The notes under the pieces are model-generated. The model did not search any database. It was not told the DNA's origin and worked only from the letters and a program-made list of their open reading frames with translations. Of a stretch of 64,000 bases of DNA, positions 1 through 11,496 are shown in pieces. Each line of letters begins with the position of its first letter. Positions within the stretch are counted from its first letter, which is position 1. The translations under genes were made by a program, and so were the position numbers. This stretch comes from Schizophyllum amplum (taxonomy: Eukaryota; Basidiomycota; Agaricomycetes; Agaricales; Schizophyllaceae): NCBI GenBank assembly GCA_007026445.1, contig VDMD01000006.1, positions 558,001-622,000 of the forward strand, read 5' to 3'.

Positions 1-3000
1 ACACGACCAGTGCATCGCTGAGAACGAACTACGGGCCAGGTCGAAATTAACGTACGGTCGGGGCTCATGTCAACGAGGAAGTCAAATGCACGTTGATACG
101 AGAACTCGCATATTGAACAAACTCTCGATGTCTTGAGGAGGACCATCACCGGACAATATTGTCAGTGTGAGCAAACTTGTACCGGCTTTGGACGCTGTCC
201 CTATTGTCGACATAACGAATAGAATGGCGACCACCGCCATGAGTATCCAGGAGTTTCCGTCCTTTCGCCTAGGAAGTCAGATGAAGTCGATCGCGATTTT
301 TGCAGAGACTCCGAGCTCACACCAGTGCAGCTATAGCAGCAGCGGATAAAGTAGCTTGCCCTCCTGGAAGTGACTCAGCACGGCGACGAAGCGATAGGCC
401 GGAGAGCACGTACCATAGAGAAATGATATCACGCAGAACTTGTATAAGAAATTGCAGGTAAGTGACACTGTCCGTTGGCATAGTGGAACGTGGAAGGCGT
501 GAGATGTACGCCAATAATGATCGTCAAAGACTTCCCAACACAAGGTCGCCGAAGGGAAAGTAGACCGCACATGCGGGCTTATATACGCGACGACTCCCGG
601 TACCGAGAAGAGGATCATCTTTTGGACCAAGTCAGATAATGGGCACCGAAGATAGCGAAAGACAGCGGCGTCGATGCAATACGGGACGGCGTAGCAGTTT
701 GAGGGTAAGACATACGACCTGCTTGTGGTCGGCCAGTGTCCCGGAGCGCGCGGTAGACCTTGAATCCACGGCGGATCTGCGGCCTAAGCTCGAGTCAGAG
801 AGCTCGGAAACCGTCGAGTAGCTGTTGTGGTCATGGATAGGCGTTCCAGCGACTGATGGCCTGCCGCTGCTTGTACTTCCAAGTCACCATGGAGGCTTCG
901 GACCGCGAGCGAGTGCCAGCTCAAAACGTTTGCAGTGATGCAAGACCTTCCGCTCGTCGCAGTCGTCGGTGCAGAGCTTCACAGAAGTCGGTTCGATAAC
1001 TGAAGCGCTGAGGGCGCGCTTGAGACCAGAAGACGAAATGATACGAAGGTGTCATATTTGAACGCAGCGACCAGTGCGCATCAACATCCTTGTTGAAGTT
1101 GATGGAAGAGCGCTCGTCAAGTTGCTGCTCGCGTCTTGCCGGCATCGTGCGGGTACGGGAAAAAGAGAGCGAGAGAGATTGCGGACATTGCCGACCAAGA
1201 CTCGCAAACGGCCGACCGGACCGCCCGTTGCGGCGTCGTCCGCGCCACCAACGCGGTTTCTGCCGCCTGCAGGAGCCTTTACGAGTCAGCCTCTTTCGCG
1301 TCTCTCCTGTCGTCGATCGTTTTTGCTCTTTCATTATGGCCCAGCTACGTCCATTGGGCGATTCCTCCCGCCGCGCTGAAATCAGTGCTCTTCCCCACCA
1401 GAAGGAAGTGCTGGACAACGCCGCCGCCGGCCTGCAAGCCAATTGAGCACTGTCGTTGTGCAATCGACGAACATAAGTACCTCAAGTCAGAGCTACAAAC
1501 CGCGTTCTCCATTTGTTTTTCATCGAACATAAATCTGCGGCAGAAGCCAGCGGCGCCGCTGGCCTGCTGACTGACTCAACTGACTGCTTATGTCAGGGCG
1601 GCTAACTTCCATTTTGGGGTGCCGCGCGGCTCAACCGTCCTGACAGCCACAAATTCGGCGATGAGGTTCCCGGGCCTCGAGCGCGTTATCCTTCATCCCG
1701 GACGTTTAAAATCTTCGTCGGGACTCGGTGGACGACTCTCATCTTCCTCTTGTCTCCCAACACCAACGCGGCGACAAGTATCTCTTTCTGGCGAGAATTA
1801 TCAATCATGGCAACCAACGAGAGGACAGAGGTATCGCGCGTTCTGGGCGGCGGTATGCAGCGGGAGAGCAGAGTGGCTGAGTCAGACTGTGTAGGGCTTG
1901 CTAGTTCTTGCGCTGCAGCTGCGGGTTCGCTGCGTGAGGCGACCCCGGAGCAGAGAGCAAGTCAAACGAGTCCAGGGCGAGATACGAGCCCCATTTGCAA
2001 GACGGATTCTCGCTCTGGGTCTCTGACTCCGAACCGGGCAAGTAGCAGCACGGCCGACATCGCTATCAGATACCGTTCGCCCTCCTGGGACGACACGTTC
2101 CTTAGCGAGTACATTACTGAAGGGTGGGGACACATGGGGGTACAAAAGTCCATGGTTTCGTGCGATAGTTTGCTGATGCTTAACCATAGGCAGGCAGTGA
2201 GACGCAGGAAGGACCTGCTTCCTACAATTCCTCTGTCTCCGACGCGTCCGCGTCCGCCCCCTCGGCGCCTACGCAGATCTCGATTACCGCCGGTCCATCT
2301 TATGCGTGCCCTCATTGGACAAAATTATTGGAGTTGCGCAAAGTCACGTGGGCTTGCACTTCTGTCACGTGGCCTTACGCTTCCGTAGTTACGACATGAC
2401 GTTCGACTTAGCGCTACCGTCACATGCCCTTCGACTTCGGTGTGGCGTGCATCTGATGTTAGCGTTTGCCATTTCTATGTAATACTCTGCGTCTACGCAC
2501 ATACCACAGCGTGACAAGGCCTGAGAGCGTCGACAAGAGGACGCTCGGGCAGTGCTCGTCGAAGACAGCGATCGGCGGCGTCGGCCCGACCTCCGCAGCG
2601 GCCCGGGCGCCATCCATCCAATTTTGGTTAAAGTTCCTCTCGACCATCATGAGTCCTCACTGCGTGCACGGGCTGCTTGCGTCGTACAACGAAGCCGACG
2701 CGTTCACCTCACAACACATCTGTTAAATGTAAATTATCCTTGTTATGATAGTAAACTCGCGCATCAACATTTCAGCGAGTCAGCGGCGAAGGGCCGAGCG
2801 ATGACAGGACGACCTCCTCAATTTAGAGCGGCAACAAATCAATGTTCACGCTCAGGATATGCCGGGAGGTATGTCGTATGGTTGTTGGTTTGAGCGTAGC
2901 CTCTGACTCGGGTTTGTTTTGCGCTGTAAGTACCCGCATTGAAGTCTGAGAGCTCAGAGCGAAGTTGGAGACTCGAGAGCGCTTGCGCGGCCTACATATT

Positions 3001-4985
3001 CACTCTCTGATGCTTCCTTGTAACCTGTATATCTATCGACACCACTCTCCTTTGCTATCATCCTTCGCCGGCGAAGGACAGTACAATGCCGCGCTTACAG
3101 TGTAAGTCTCTTGTGTGGGAAACTTCGCTAACCTTACAGATCAATTAGCGCGCTCTTCCTCGTGATCAAGCTCTCATACTCGCCACCCAACATGGCCGAC
3201 ATGCACACCGTCTACGGCAAACCCTCGACGGGGTTTTCTAACCCGTCTCACGTTGGTTCATGACGTCCTTAGTTCGGACATACCCTGCCTTCAATGCTAG
3301 GTGCGACAATACAGTACTCCCCGGCTCTCGCCCGTGCACTGCATATGACGGTCGAAGCGGACCACTTTCGACAGACGTAGGAACGTCGCAATACTCGCAA
3401 AGTAAACTTCAATTCGTCGAGCTTGACGCTGGAATCTCTTACGAACGACCGCGGGCCGCGGCGACAAACACGAGGGGCGCCTATTGCTGTCGTACATGTG
3501 AGTTCAGTGCTTCACAACGATACACTTCTTGTACTTACATGCTGCTACCAAATTCCTTGTAGCGCGTTCCGCTCACTGTGCCGTCGTGGACCTCGCCCGG
3601 ACCTCGCCGCCCACCTACGTCGTGGCAACACCCCGCTCACGCCCGTCGCCATATGTGCCTCGTTCACGTTCACTTGATTTCCTCCGCTGTTTATTTCAAG
3701 GCGATCCTAGCGACGCTTCGGGCCGCAAACAATGTAAAATGAACTCGAATAATCTGCGCGGGAAGGCTCGAGGACTGTTTCGACGGGTATGGGGTGTTGG
3801 AAAGGGATTTGGAATGGCAAGCGGCGCGCGGTACCGCTGTGTACTCCGCTAGGTGCGTTCATTCACTCTACAGACACTTTACAACCTCCATGGCCTTTGC
3901 CATGTTCCTGTCGACTCTCAAAACGTGCCATTGGGCTTTTCTTCACAGTCGTTCAAGCCCTTGCAATTCACCCATCTACTTGTCTAAGCTGAGGTCGAAG
4001 TCGCTGGAACGGTAAGTACATTTTGCATGAATGTGAGCTGGGGAAATGCTGACGAATATCCCGCAGGCCTTCAACTTCCAAAGTAATATAGCCTTCCGGC
4101 GTGCGATTTTGACACGCCTGTCCTCGTCCTTTTCGCACTCGTCCCGGTCCTTTAGCATACGGTTCCTACCGTAGACGGTGCATTCTTGTCCTTAGGTACG
4201 TTGGCGCATCGTAGTTTGTCTCCGTGATTGAGGGACATCTTGACTTAGGGCTTGTACCATACTGACAACGGTCCCAGCGGCGCAAAGGCTCGTGTAGTGA
4301 ACGATTGACGTTAGGCGAGGCCGGCGCGCGCGCCTTGCAGTTGTGCGTGAGGCCACACGTCGGCGTCCGCGCGGCGCGAACAAAGGCATCCGGTCTACAG
4401 ACGGCGTGCTGACGTCCGCGGCAAGCTCAGCATACCAATCGATCGACGATCTGGAAATTTGCGTTATCCCTCGTCTGTGATTCGGGCGCTATGGCGGGAG
4501 CAGACGGCGGCGAAGGTGGTTACGAGGGCTCGCCCTGAGAGGGCGCTGCATTGGCGTGGGAAGGGGGGTGCCGCATCGCCCGGTATTTGGCTGCACAGTC
4601 GGAGGCTTCTCTTGCCCGGACTCATACTTTGACCGTCTACTGGCATACACTTACTCCAGATCTTCCCTTCTAAGTTCTCGGCCCTCTTTGTCCCTCCGCC
4701 CTCAGCCCTGTCGTCTCCCTCTAATAGCATCTCTCCCTGTTCACTCACGCACTCCGTGTTATGTACCGTCCACGACATGTCCTAACAAAGGCCAACACCC
4801 ACTACCTGAAATACTACTTGGTGGTTCTGTCCTCCCATTCACCCCGCGAACACTTGCCTGTGTTTGTGCTTGTTTGTCACTGTCTGCCCACCTGACGCTC
4901 ACATACATCACACACCCATCCCAAATGTAGTGCCAAGACAGAAACCATACTGCCCTTGATTCATTCCAGCAACGTCCAAACGCTG
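1..4985. other. Left flank without a supported gene
   Basis: I find no gene here that I can defend. Open frames are short and none shows a family motif. One frame from 1807 to 2388 (+) could encode about 190 Ser/Arg-rich residues but has no recognisable domain. The stretch 3086-4020 contains GT-AG-like signals and short open pieces that may be the remains of a multi-intron gene. Two CACGTG hexamers lie close together near 2345 and 2368. From about 4660 to 4920 the plus strand is pyrimidine-rich, as expected for a leader upstream of the zinc-finger gene at 4986. Confidence 0.5.
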
Positions 4986-6133
4986 ATGCATAATGCCTTA
5001 AGGTGTAAGTCGAACGACACGTGACCGAGTGTCCTAACTCTAAGACCACGTGATTTTGCTAACGCTAAACGCAAGGCAGTAATTGTACAAGCGGATCGTC
5101 CCATGCACAAGCCGTTCAATTTAGTCCAGTCCGGGCACTTATACCATCTACAGTGAACTCCTCCGCTCCGGCAGCGCCGGTAGCCGCCCCGTCTGTGCCA
5201 ATTGCCGCTCCGACAACGTCTCACGGCGGCCAGCACGTATGCCCTGTTTGCAGCAAGCAGTTCACGAGGTACGGTAGCTTGACGCGATGTCGTTCAACAC
5301 TCACCTCTCACCGAAGGCCCAGCACACTCGCCACGCACATGAATATACACAAGAGTGCAACATGTGCGTCTTGTCTGTCTTTCGACTGCCACATTTAACG
5401 CTGACGATCCATACTGCTGCGTACAAAACCTGGACCTTGAACGATTGCTCATGACGCTTTCTCGTATGTTGGTGTACTTTCTGACTTTTACCTGGCTTGC
5501 GACTCGATCCTTGATGCCCTGACATTCCTGCTGGTTTTCTCAGCCTATGTCTGCGGTGTACATGGCTGCTCGTCGCGCTTTGATGCGCGCACGAGCGCGA
5601 CCAGGCATCGGTACCTCCACGGCGCGACGTTTGCACAAAGAGAGATAGCCGTATCGGCAGGGTCGACGGCGGCGGCAGCGACAGCGGCGGTTGGCGGTGG
5701 CGGGACAGGCTTGAGCTTGCTTTCGGAACCAGTGTCGAGGATGAGGGGCGGAGGGGCGGAGGCAGGACTGAGCGAGGTGGGGACGAGCGCTATGGCGAAC
5801 ATGGTTAGTACACACGCGACGACGGCGGATACGGCGGAAAGTAGCACGACTGCGAGGGCAGAGCAGGATGCGGGCGACGCTGGGGAGGGCGACGAGGTGG
5901 AGGGAGAAAGCAGTACGCGCTGGACGCCAGGACAGGATCAGGCGCGCTTGCATCCGTGGGGGCAGGCGGCCTCGCGCATCGCATCGTCATATCATGGACC
6001 TATGCCGGGAGCGACTCGGGCCACCAGCGCCATGTCGGGTGACGCGGACGTCACCGCTGCCTCGAGCGCGTCCGACTGCGCGAGCTCCACAGGGGATGCA
6101 GCAAGCGCCCTCTGCGGACGCATCGGCGAGTAA
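4986..6133 (+). CDS. C2H2 zinc-finger protein, two fingers
   Basis: Putative DNA-binding protein of about 256 residues. Four exons keep one frame: 4986-5004, 5154-5268, 5317-5363 and 5544-6133. The donors are GTAAGT, GTACGG and GTGCGT. A short Ala/Pro-rich N-terminus is followed by finger 1, whose Cys pair (CPVC) and His pair (ATHMNIH) lie on either side of intron 2. Finger 2 follows immediately (C-x4-C, then H-x4-H, around YVCGVHGC). The remaining 190 residues are low-complexity Ala/Gly/Ser/Thr sequence with no domain I recognise. The fingers being created only by splicing supports the exon model. The start is the weak point: sequence before 4986 has an acceptor-like TTCCAG, so further 5' exons are possible. 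The DNA target and the role are unknown. Confidence 0.8.
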
Positions 6134-6723
6134 CGACAACCACCTCGAGGAAGACGTTGCAGCAGAGTGATGTCGATCATACTATTACTAGGCGTGGCTG
6201 CCGCTGGCGCCTGCCGTGAAATGACATAGAGCGCAGCCGCCGAGGCCCTGGATCGGCTCAGTGACAATGATTATCTCCTTCATGTACGTCTAGTATGCGT
6301 GTGTTAGACACGTTGGTTCGATTACCAGGTTCTTACATACCTATGTGTAGCATGCTGGTTATGTACGAGGCATATAAAACGTGAACTTCGAGAGATGTCA
6401 GACGAGACTCTGTGCAGCCAATACTAAAGAACACATTTGTCCTTGGCTGTGTGGCTTAGTGCTCAAGACAGAGAACGATTGCCAGACGATTGCTGTCAAT
6501 AGTTGATTGTTGCTCGCAGGTAAGTAAGCCCTGGGTAAGCCAATGGCACGCCGGGGATTTCTGAAACAAGGAAGGCCGGCAACGCGCGAGTTGAACCAAA
6601 GGCACGTGTGTGATGCTCGTGACCGTCGGACGTCGCAAGCCGTCGGCCGACAGCGATCATTTTCGGGAGTCAGTTATTTGCGCGCGAAGGCAAGTCAGAC
6701 TCACCGACTCTTCTCCTTCCACG
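6134..6723. other. Intergenic region upstream of ILV5
   Basis: No coding signal was found. It holds the presumed ILV5 promoter and leader. A CACGTG element lies near 6603, about 120 nt before the ILV5 start. No clear TATA box was seen. Confidence 0.4.
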
Positions 6724-8137
6724 ATGTCGTCCATTGCCTCCCGCTCGGCTTCTCAAGCCCTCCGCACCGCTGCGCGCGCTGCTGCCCAGCCCGCTCGCCG
6801 CGCCGCGTACTCCTCGCTGGCGCGCGCCGTTACGGGCAAGGCCGTCAAGCCCCTTGCCGTTCCCGTAAGTCCGGGTTGCGCATCGTGCTGGCCTGTTTGC
6901 TGAGTTTTTATGCAGGGCTCGCGCGGCGTGAAGACGCTGGACTTTGCCGGCACGAAGGAGGTCGTCTACGAGCGCGCCGACTGGCCGCTGCCGAAGCTGC
7001 AGGAGTACTTCAAGAATGACACTCTTGCCCTCATCGGTTACGGCTCGCAGGGCCACGGACAGGGTCTTAACGCGAGGGACAACGGCATGAACGTCATTGT
7101 CGGCGTCCGCAAGGACGGCGAGAGCTGGAGGCAGGCTATGGAGGACGGTTGGGTGCGTTTACTTTTGCTCCTGACTGTCAAACCCCGTGCTGATGGTTGT
7201 ATAGGTCCCCGGCGAGACGCTCTTCCCGATTGAGGAGGCTATTGACCGCGGAACGATCATCATGAACCTGCTGTCGGACGCTGCCCAGTCTCAGACGTGG
7301 CCGACCATTGCCCCCCTCATCACGAAGGGCAAGACCCTGTACTTCTCTCACGGCTTCTCCGTTGTCTTCAAGGACGACACGAAGGTTGTGCCGCCGACGG
7401 ACGTTGATGTCATTCTCGTTGCGCCGAAGGGCTCTGGCCGCACTGTCCGCACTCTCTTCAAGGAGGGCCGCGGCATCAACTCCTCCGTCGCCGTCTTCCA
7501 GGACGTGACGGGTAAGGCGAAGGAAAAGGCCCTTGCGCTCGGTGTCGCCGTCGGCTCCGGTTACATGTACGACACGACTTTCGAGAAGGAGGTCTACTCC
7601 GACTTGTACGGCGAGCGCGGTGTCCTCATGGGTGCTATCCGTAAGTTTTTGTGCTTTGATTATATACATACGAAGCTAACGACTGTACAGAGGGTCTTTT
7701 CCGCGCACAATACGAGATTCTCCGCAGGAACGGCCACACCCCATCTGAGGCCTTCAACGAGACGGTCGAGGAGGCGACGCAGTCCCTGTACCCCCTGATT
7801 GGCGCGAAGGGGTATGTGACCACGGCTGTTAGCGACCTACATATTCTGACCTTTCCACAGCATGGACTACATGTACAATGCATGCTCCACGACCGCCCGT
7901 CGCGGCGCCCTCGACTGGGCACCCGTCTTCGAGAAGGCCAACCTGCCGATTTTCGAGCAGCTGTACAACAGCGTCCGGGACGGCACGGAGACGCGCAAGT
8001 CGTTGGAGTACAACGGTCGCAGCACCTACCGCGAGGACCTTGCGAAGGAGCTTGAGGAGATCAACAACCAGGAGATCTGGCGCGCGGGCCGCACCGTGCG
8101 GTCGTTGCGCCCGGACTACAAGCCGGAGTCGGAGTAG
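6724..8137 (+). CDS. ILV5: Ketol-acid reductoisomerase, mitochondrial
   Basis: Second enzyme of valine, isoleucine and leucine synthesis: it isomerises and NADPH-reduces acetolactate or acetohydroxybutyrate in the mitochondrial matrix (EC 1.1.1.86). Five exons (6724-6864, 6916-7152, 7205-7640, 7691-7811, 7861-8137) give 403 residues, the usual fungal length. The N-terminus is a clear mitochondrial presequence rich in Arg, Ala and Ser. The Rossmann motif GYGSQGHGQGLNARDNG follows at about residue 100. The middle HGF and DVILVAPKG segments and the C-terminal helical domain with the SGYMYD and QGLFRAQYE region are intact. The start is the first ATG that includes the presequence, and all junctions keep frame. 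Codon use is strongly biased to C or G at third positions, as expected for a highly expressed gene. No anomaly was seen. Confidence 0.97.
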
Positions 8138-8348
8138 ACGTACCATGGGATGACCGCATGGGTCGTTGACCACTAAAAGGGCCGTTGGAGGCTCGTGGAT
8201 ATGGTTGTATAATACCGTGCTTGTGTGCTACGGCACCCATAGGTCCTAATTACTTGATTGCATCTGCATCTACATTTGATAGTCTGTTCACAAGGCGGCT
8301 TTGATGTGTCTCTTTGGATCCGTCATGCTGGAAGTTCGTTCATGGCAC

Positions 8349-9829
8349 TTACAGACAGCTCTCACATGCGCTCTGGTCGAGTGCCAATAACCCCCTCCAC
8401 TGCTCAATTTCCGCCAGCACTAGCAACGAGTAGGCGCCTAGGCCGTCTCGATGATTGTAGACGATGGTGGAAGGGGAAATGAAACTGGAGCTTTGAAGAA
8501 CGATGCGTCGCTGGCGCTGTATTGAGCAAAGAGTATGCTTCGTTCGTAGAAAAAGCGGGGCAAAGTAGCTAACTTTACTGGTCTGACACGACGTACATTC
8601 AGACTGCGAACGTCGAGTTGGTCATTCTCGATGCAGAGGCCGTCCCGATTGTGTCGCATCATGGTTCGAGTCGCTACGGGGACGCTTGTGTGTTCGTTGA
8701 GAATCTGCTTGAAGCAATAGAGGTTCCTCCTGCGAGGGATCTGGTAAGTCGAATGCGCCAGTAAGCCGTAATTGCCTTGCGCACCTCGACTATCTCACTG
8801 TAGGCCCACGATATGTCCTGATCTTCGTCCACTCTGGAGGCAGGCGCGCCCACGGCCGCATTTATCCGCTCGAAGTGCAATGCACCGCAGCGCAAGGCAT
8901 CCAAAAGGGCGGCATTCTGCGATGTCTTCAAAATGGACGGATTCTGCATTGGTATATCGGCTGGCCAGCCAAGGAGGCGCACGCCGAAGGCATGCAGTCG
9001 CTCCTGGTTCGTCCATTTCATCTCGGCGCTCCGTACGCCGCTCACAGACCTGCGAGGAATCGTCAGCCATGATGGTTATGGCGTAGACAAGCGGCTTGCC
9101 TTAAGGAGCGACGCATGGCATCGTAGAGGTCTGATTTGATACTCTGTGCTGTGGGTCGTGCGGTAGACAGGGCGGGATGAGGTACCGGTGCAGAGGGAGT
9201 TAAGGCTTTCGCAGCAGTGCCGCTCGCCCTGGCGCAGGATTGTCGGAAGGCTTTCGCACCCGCTTCGCCGCCATGTCGGAATTCGCGCCAGAACTGGCGT
9301 CCCGCAACAGTTCTGTGTGGTTATGCGCATGAGAAATGTTGATGTAGACCCAAGAATAATGTCCTCACCCACCGAGAAAACCGGCATTTGGATCGTCAAT
9401 GGAGTTCGACGGATTGACGGCGAGAACAAAAGCCTCTATGGATGCTGTAGCTCGGAGGCTCTCTAGCTGCTCAGATATATGCCGCAGGGAGATGTAAGCT
9501 ATGGCAAGCCATCCATTGTATCAGTTGTCGAGAGGGAAACAATGTTCTCACCTGTTGAATCTGACGCTGAAAGGCCAGAACCCGTGCGTTCGAAGAGCTG
9601 CTTGCAATGCCATACAGCTATTGACCTTCTCACCTGTGCACCACGCAGTATTAGGAGGAATAATTTCTTCACATTCACACCGCAAAACTACCTGCTCCAG
9701 CGGACGCCGTTCTCGCTCCGCGAAGGACTTGACCGCTTGCCGAAGGACTTGATTGCAGAAGACGTCCAATCTTTCTAGGAAGAAGTCGTCTGAGCCATCT
9801 ACCCCAGTGGTATGAGGTAGCTCTATCAT
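8349..9829 (-). CDS. Conserved agaricomycete protein of unknown function
   Basis: I do not know the function. The frame can be followed through about six exons. It reads an N-terminal helical region (FCNQVLRQAVKSFAERER), a segment AYISLRHISEQLESLRATAS, then the block FLGG-T-V-A-G-R-Q-F-W-R-E-F-R, a linker, and RLLGWPADIPMQNPS followed by LLDALRCGALHFERI. From memory, the paired GR-FWR and GWP-IPMQNPS blocks recur in uncharacterised agaricomycete proteins; this is recognition, not a search. The intron at 9050-9099 has a GC donor (GCAAGC) and restores the frame exactly. The proposed start is an ATG at 9829. The 3' end (TAA at 8349) depends on one uncertain splice near 8520-8600. The gene is divergent from ACL4, sharing about 200 bp of upstream DNA. 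Confidence 0.72.
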
Positions 9830-10033
9830 TGTGGTTGCATCTGGTGGCTCTGTCCGAACGGTAGCTCTCGTGGGCGTCACAGTCAGACGCAGGTCAGAAG
9901 TCAACTGAAGTCGCACGTGCTCGCGACGGAGGAATCAATTTACTGTTGTTGTCGATCACCCCCCTCAAACTTCTTTGTTTCTCGATTCCATTGTTCTCTG
10001 GCGGGGTATCGGGCTCCTCACCCTCCTCACGAT

Positions 10034-11364
10034 ATGGGCCGCACACAATTGAAAACGAAACTTCGGCGCAAGGTCTTTGTGGACGAGACACACCGGCCAG
10101 CTGCCCCAGCGCCAACCGTTGACGCGCTGCTCGAGAAGGCGCAGACGCTGATCGTGCAGTGTGACTACGAGCTTGCGCGCAAATTCATTCAGAGAGTCTT
10201 GGAACAGCAGCCAGATAATGCTGTTGCAAAGGAGATGCTTGGCGTTGCACACCTCGAGCTCGGCGAGCTTGCACCAGCGAAAGAGGTGCGCATCTACATC
10301 TTCCCCGCGATCGCTCCTACTGATCGACGCGTCCACTGAAGATATTCACTTCGCTGGTGTCTGCTGGGGGCCCCTCTCCACCTCCATCTTCTGCGCATCT
10401 GTACTTGGCACAATTGAGCGAAGGCGATCCACATGAGGCCATACGGCATTACCAGGCTGCCGTAGATATACTTTCGACGCAGCTGAAGGGGAAGGAACGC
10501 GCGACGGACGAGAACCCGGATGAGGGGGAGGTTCGCAAGAACATTGTCGGTGCGCTGATCGGGCAGGTGGAGATCTGGATGGATCCGGAGTACGAATTGT
10601 GGTGCGTACAGATGGCGATGAGCCTGTATGACTTCGCTCACCTGCACGTAGCTTCGATCCTGCCGCAGAAAAGACGTGTGAAGAGCTGCTGGCGTCGGCC
10701 TTGCAAGTTGATCTCGGAAACTCAGAAGCACTATCATCCCTTGCGTCGGTGCGATTGTCGCAGCAACGACCCGACGAGGCGAAGAAATGCCTTGAGGAGG
10801 CCTGGCGTAGATGGAAGGACATGGACCTAGGTAAGGAATTGAAGCGTGCTACAGACCTTATGTGCTTATGTGCCACGCAGATGATGACAATCTACCACCG
10901 CTAGCCAGCAGACTCTCCATGGTGAAGCTGTTTTTGGAATTGGACATGTTCAACGAGGCGCTCCTCACCCTGAACGGCATCATGGCGGAAGACGACCAGG
11001 ATGTGGAGGCGTGGTATCTCGAGGGCTGGTGCTTCTTCCTCATGGCAGAGCGCGCAAGGGAGAACGGCGGCTCGCTCGGCGAACTGACCTTTGAAAACTT
11101 GGCTCGCGACTCCCGGGATTGCCTAGAGGCGTGCCGCACGGTAGGCTGCCATCCTGGTGCCGCATGGCCATGCTCATTCGCTTGCAGATTCATGCGAACC
11201 AGGAGCATCCTGACAAAGCCCTGCTTGAGCATGCAAAAGAATTGATACAGCAACTTGACGCTGCAGGTATCAAGCCGTCACCTTTAGATGAAGAAGGCGA
11301 AGGTAACGACGAGCGGGATTGGGAGGACGAGGATAGTGACGATGACGATGTACAGATGCAGTAG
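10034..11364 (+). CDS. ACL4: TPR-type assembly chaperone of ribosomal protein L4
   Basis: Likely orthologue of yeast Acl4, which binds nascent uL4 (Rpl4) and escorts it to pre-60S particles. Five exons (10034-10285, 10342-10601, 10652-10830, 10881-11140, 11188-11364) encode 375 residues. The basic start MGRTQLKTKLRRK is followed by helical repeat units with TPR spacing (for example AQTLIVQCDYELARKFIQRV, AHLYLAQLSEGDPHEAIRHY and LELDMFNEALLTLNGIMAED). The tail is strongly acidic (DWEDEDSDDDDVQ), as known for this family. The last third contains DVEAWYLEGWCFFLMA. All introns are 47-56 nt. The assignment rests on TPR order, length and acidic tail; a different TPR protein is the main alternative. 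Confidence 0.88.
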
Positions 11365-11496
11365 TTGGGTGTCTTTACCTCACTAGGATATCTAATATGT
11401 ACGCTTTTTTCCTTCGAGTCTCGTAGCCACGAGCGCGGTATATCATGGAAGGGAATGGCATGCCGTCTATGATACATGGACAAGCGTCCAGTACGT

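Noticed and set aside
1807..2388. Plus-strand frame of about 190 codons
   Set aside because: No domain, low-complexity Arg/Ser content and no supporting promoter or splice signals. It is mentioned only in the left-flank entry.
3086..4020. Possible multi-exon gene or SRAP-like relic (segment PAFNARCDN)
   Set aside because: The short similarity cannot be extended into a coherent spliced frame.
6240..6330. GGTTCGATTAC resembling a T-arm
   Set aside because: The cloverleaf cannot be formed.
8600..8680. tRNA B-box-like GGTTCGAGTC
   Set aside because: No matching acceptor or T stem and no A box at the right distance.
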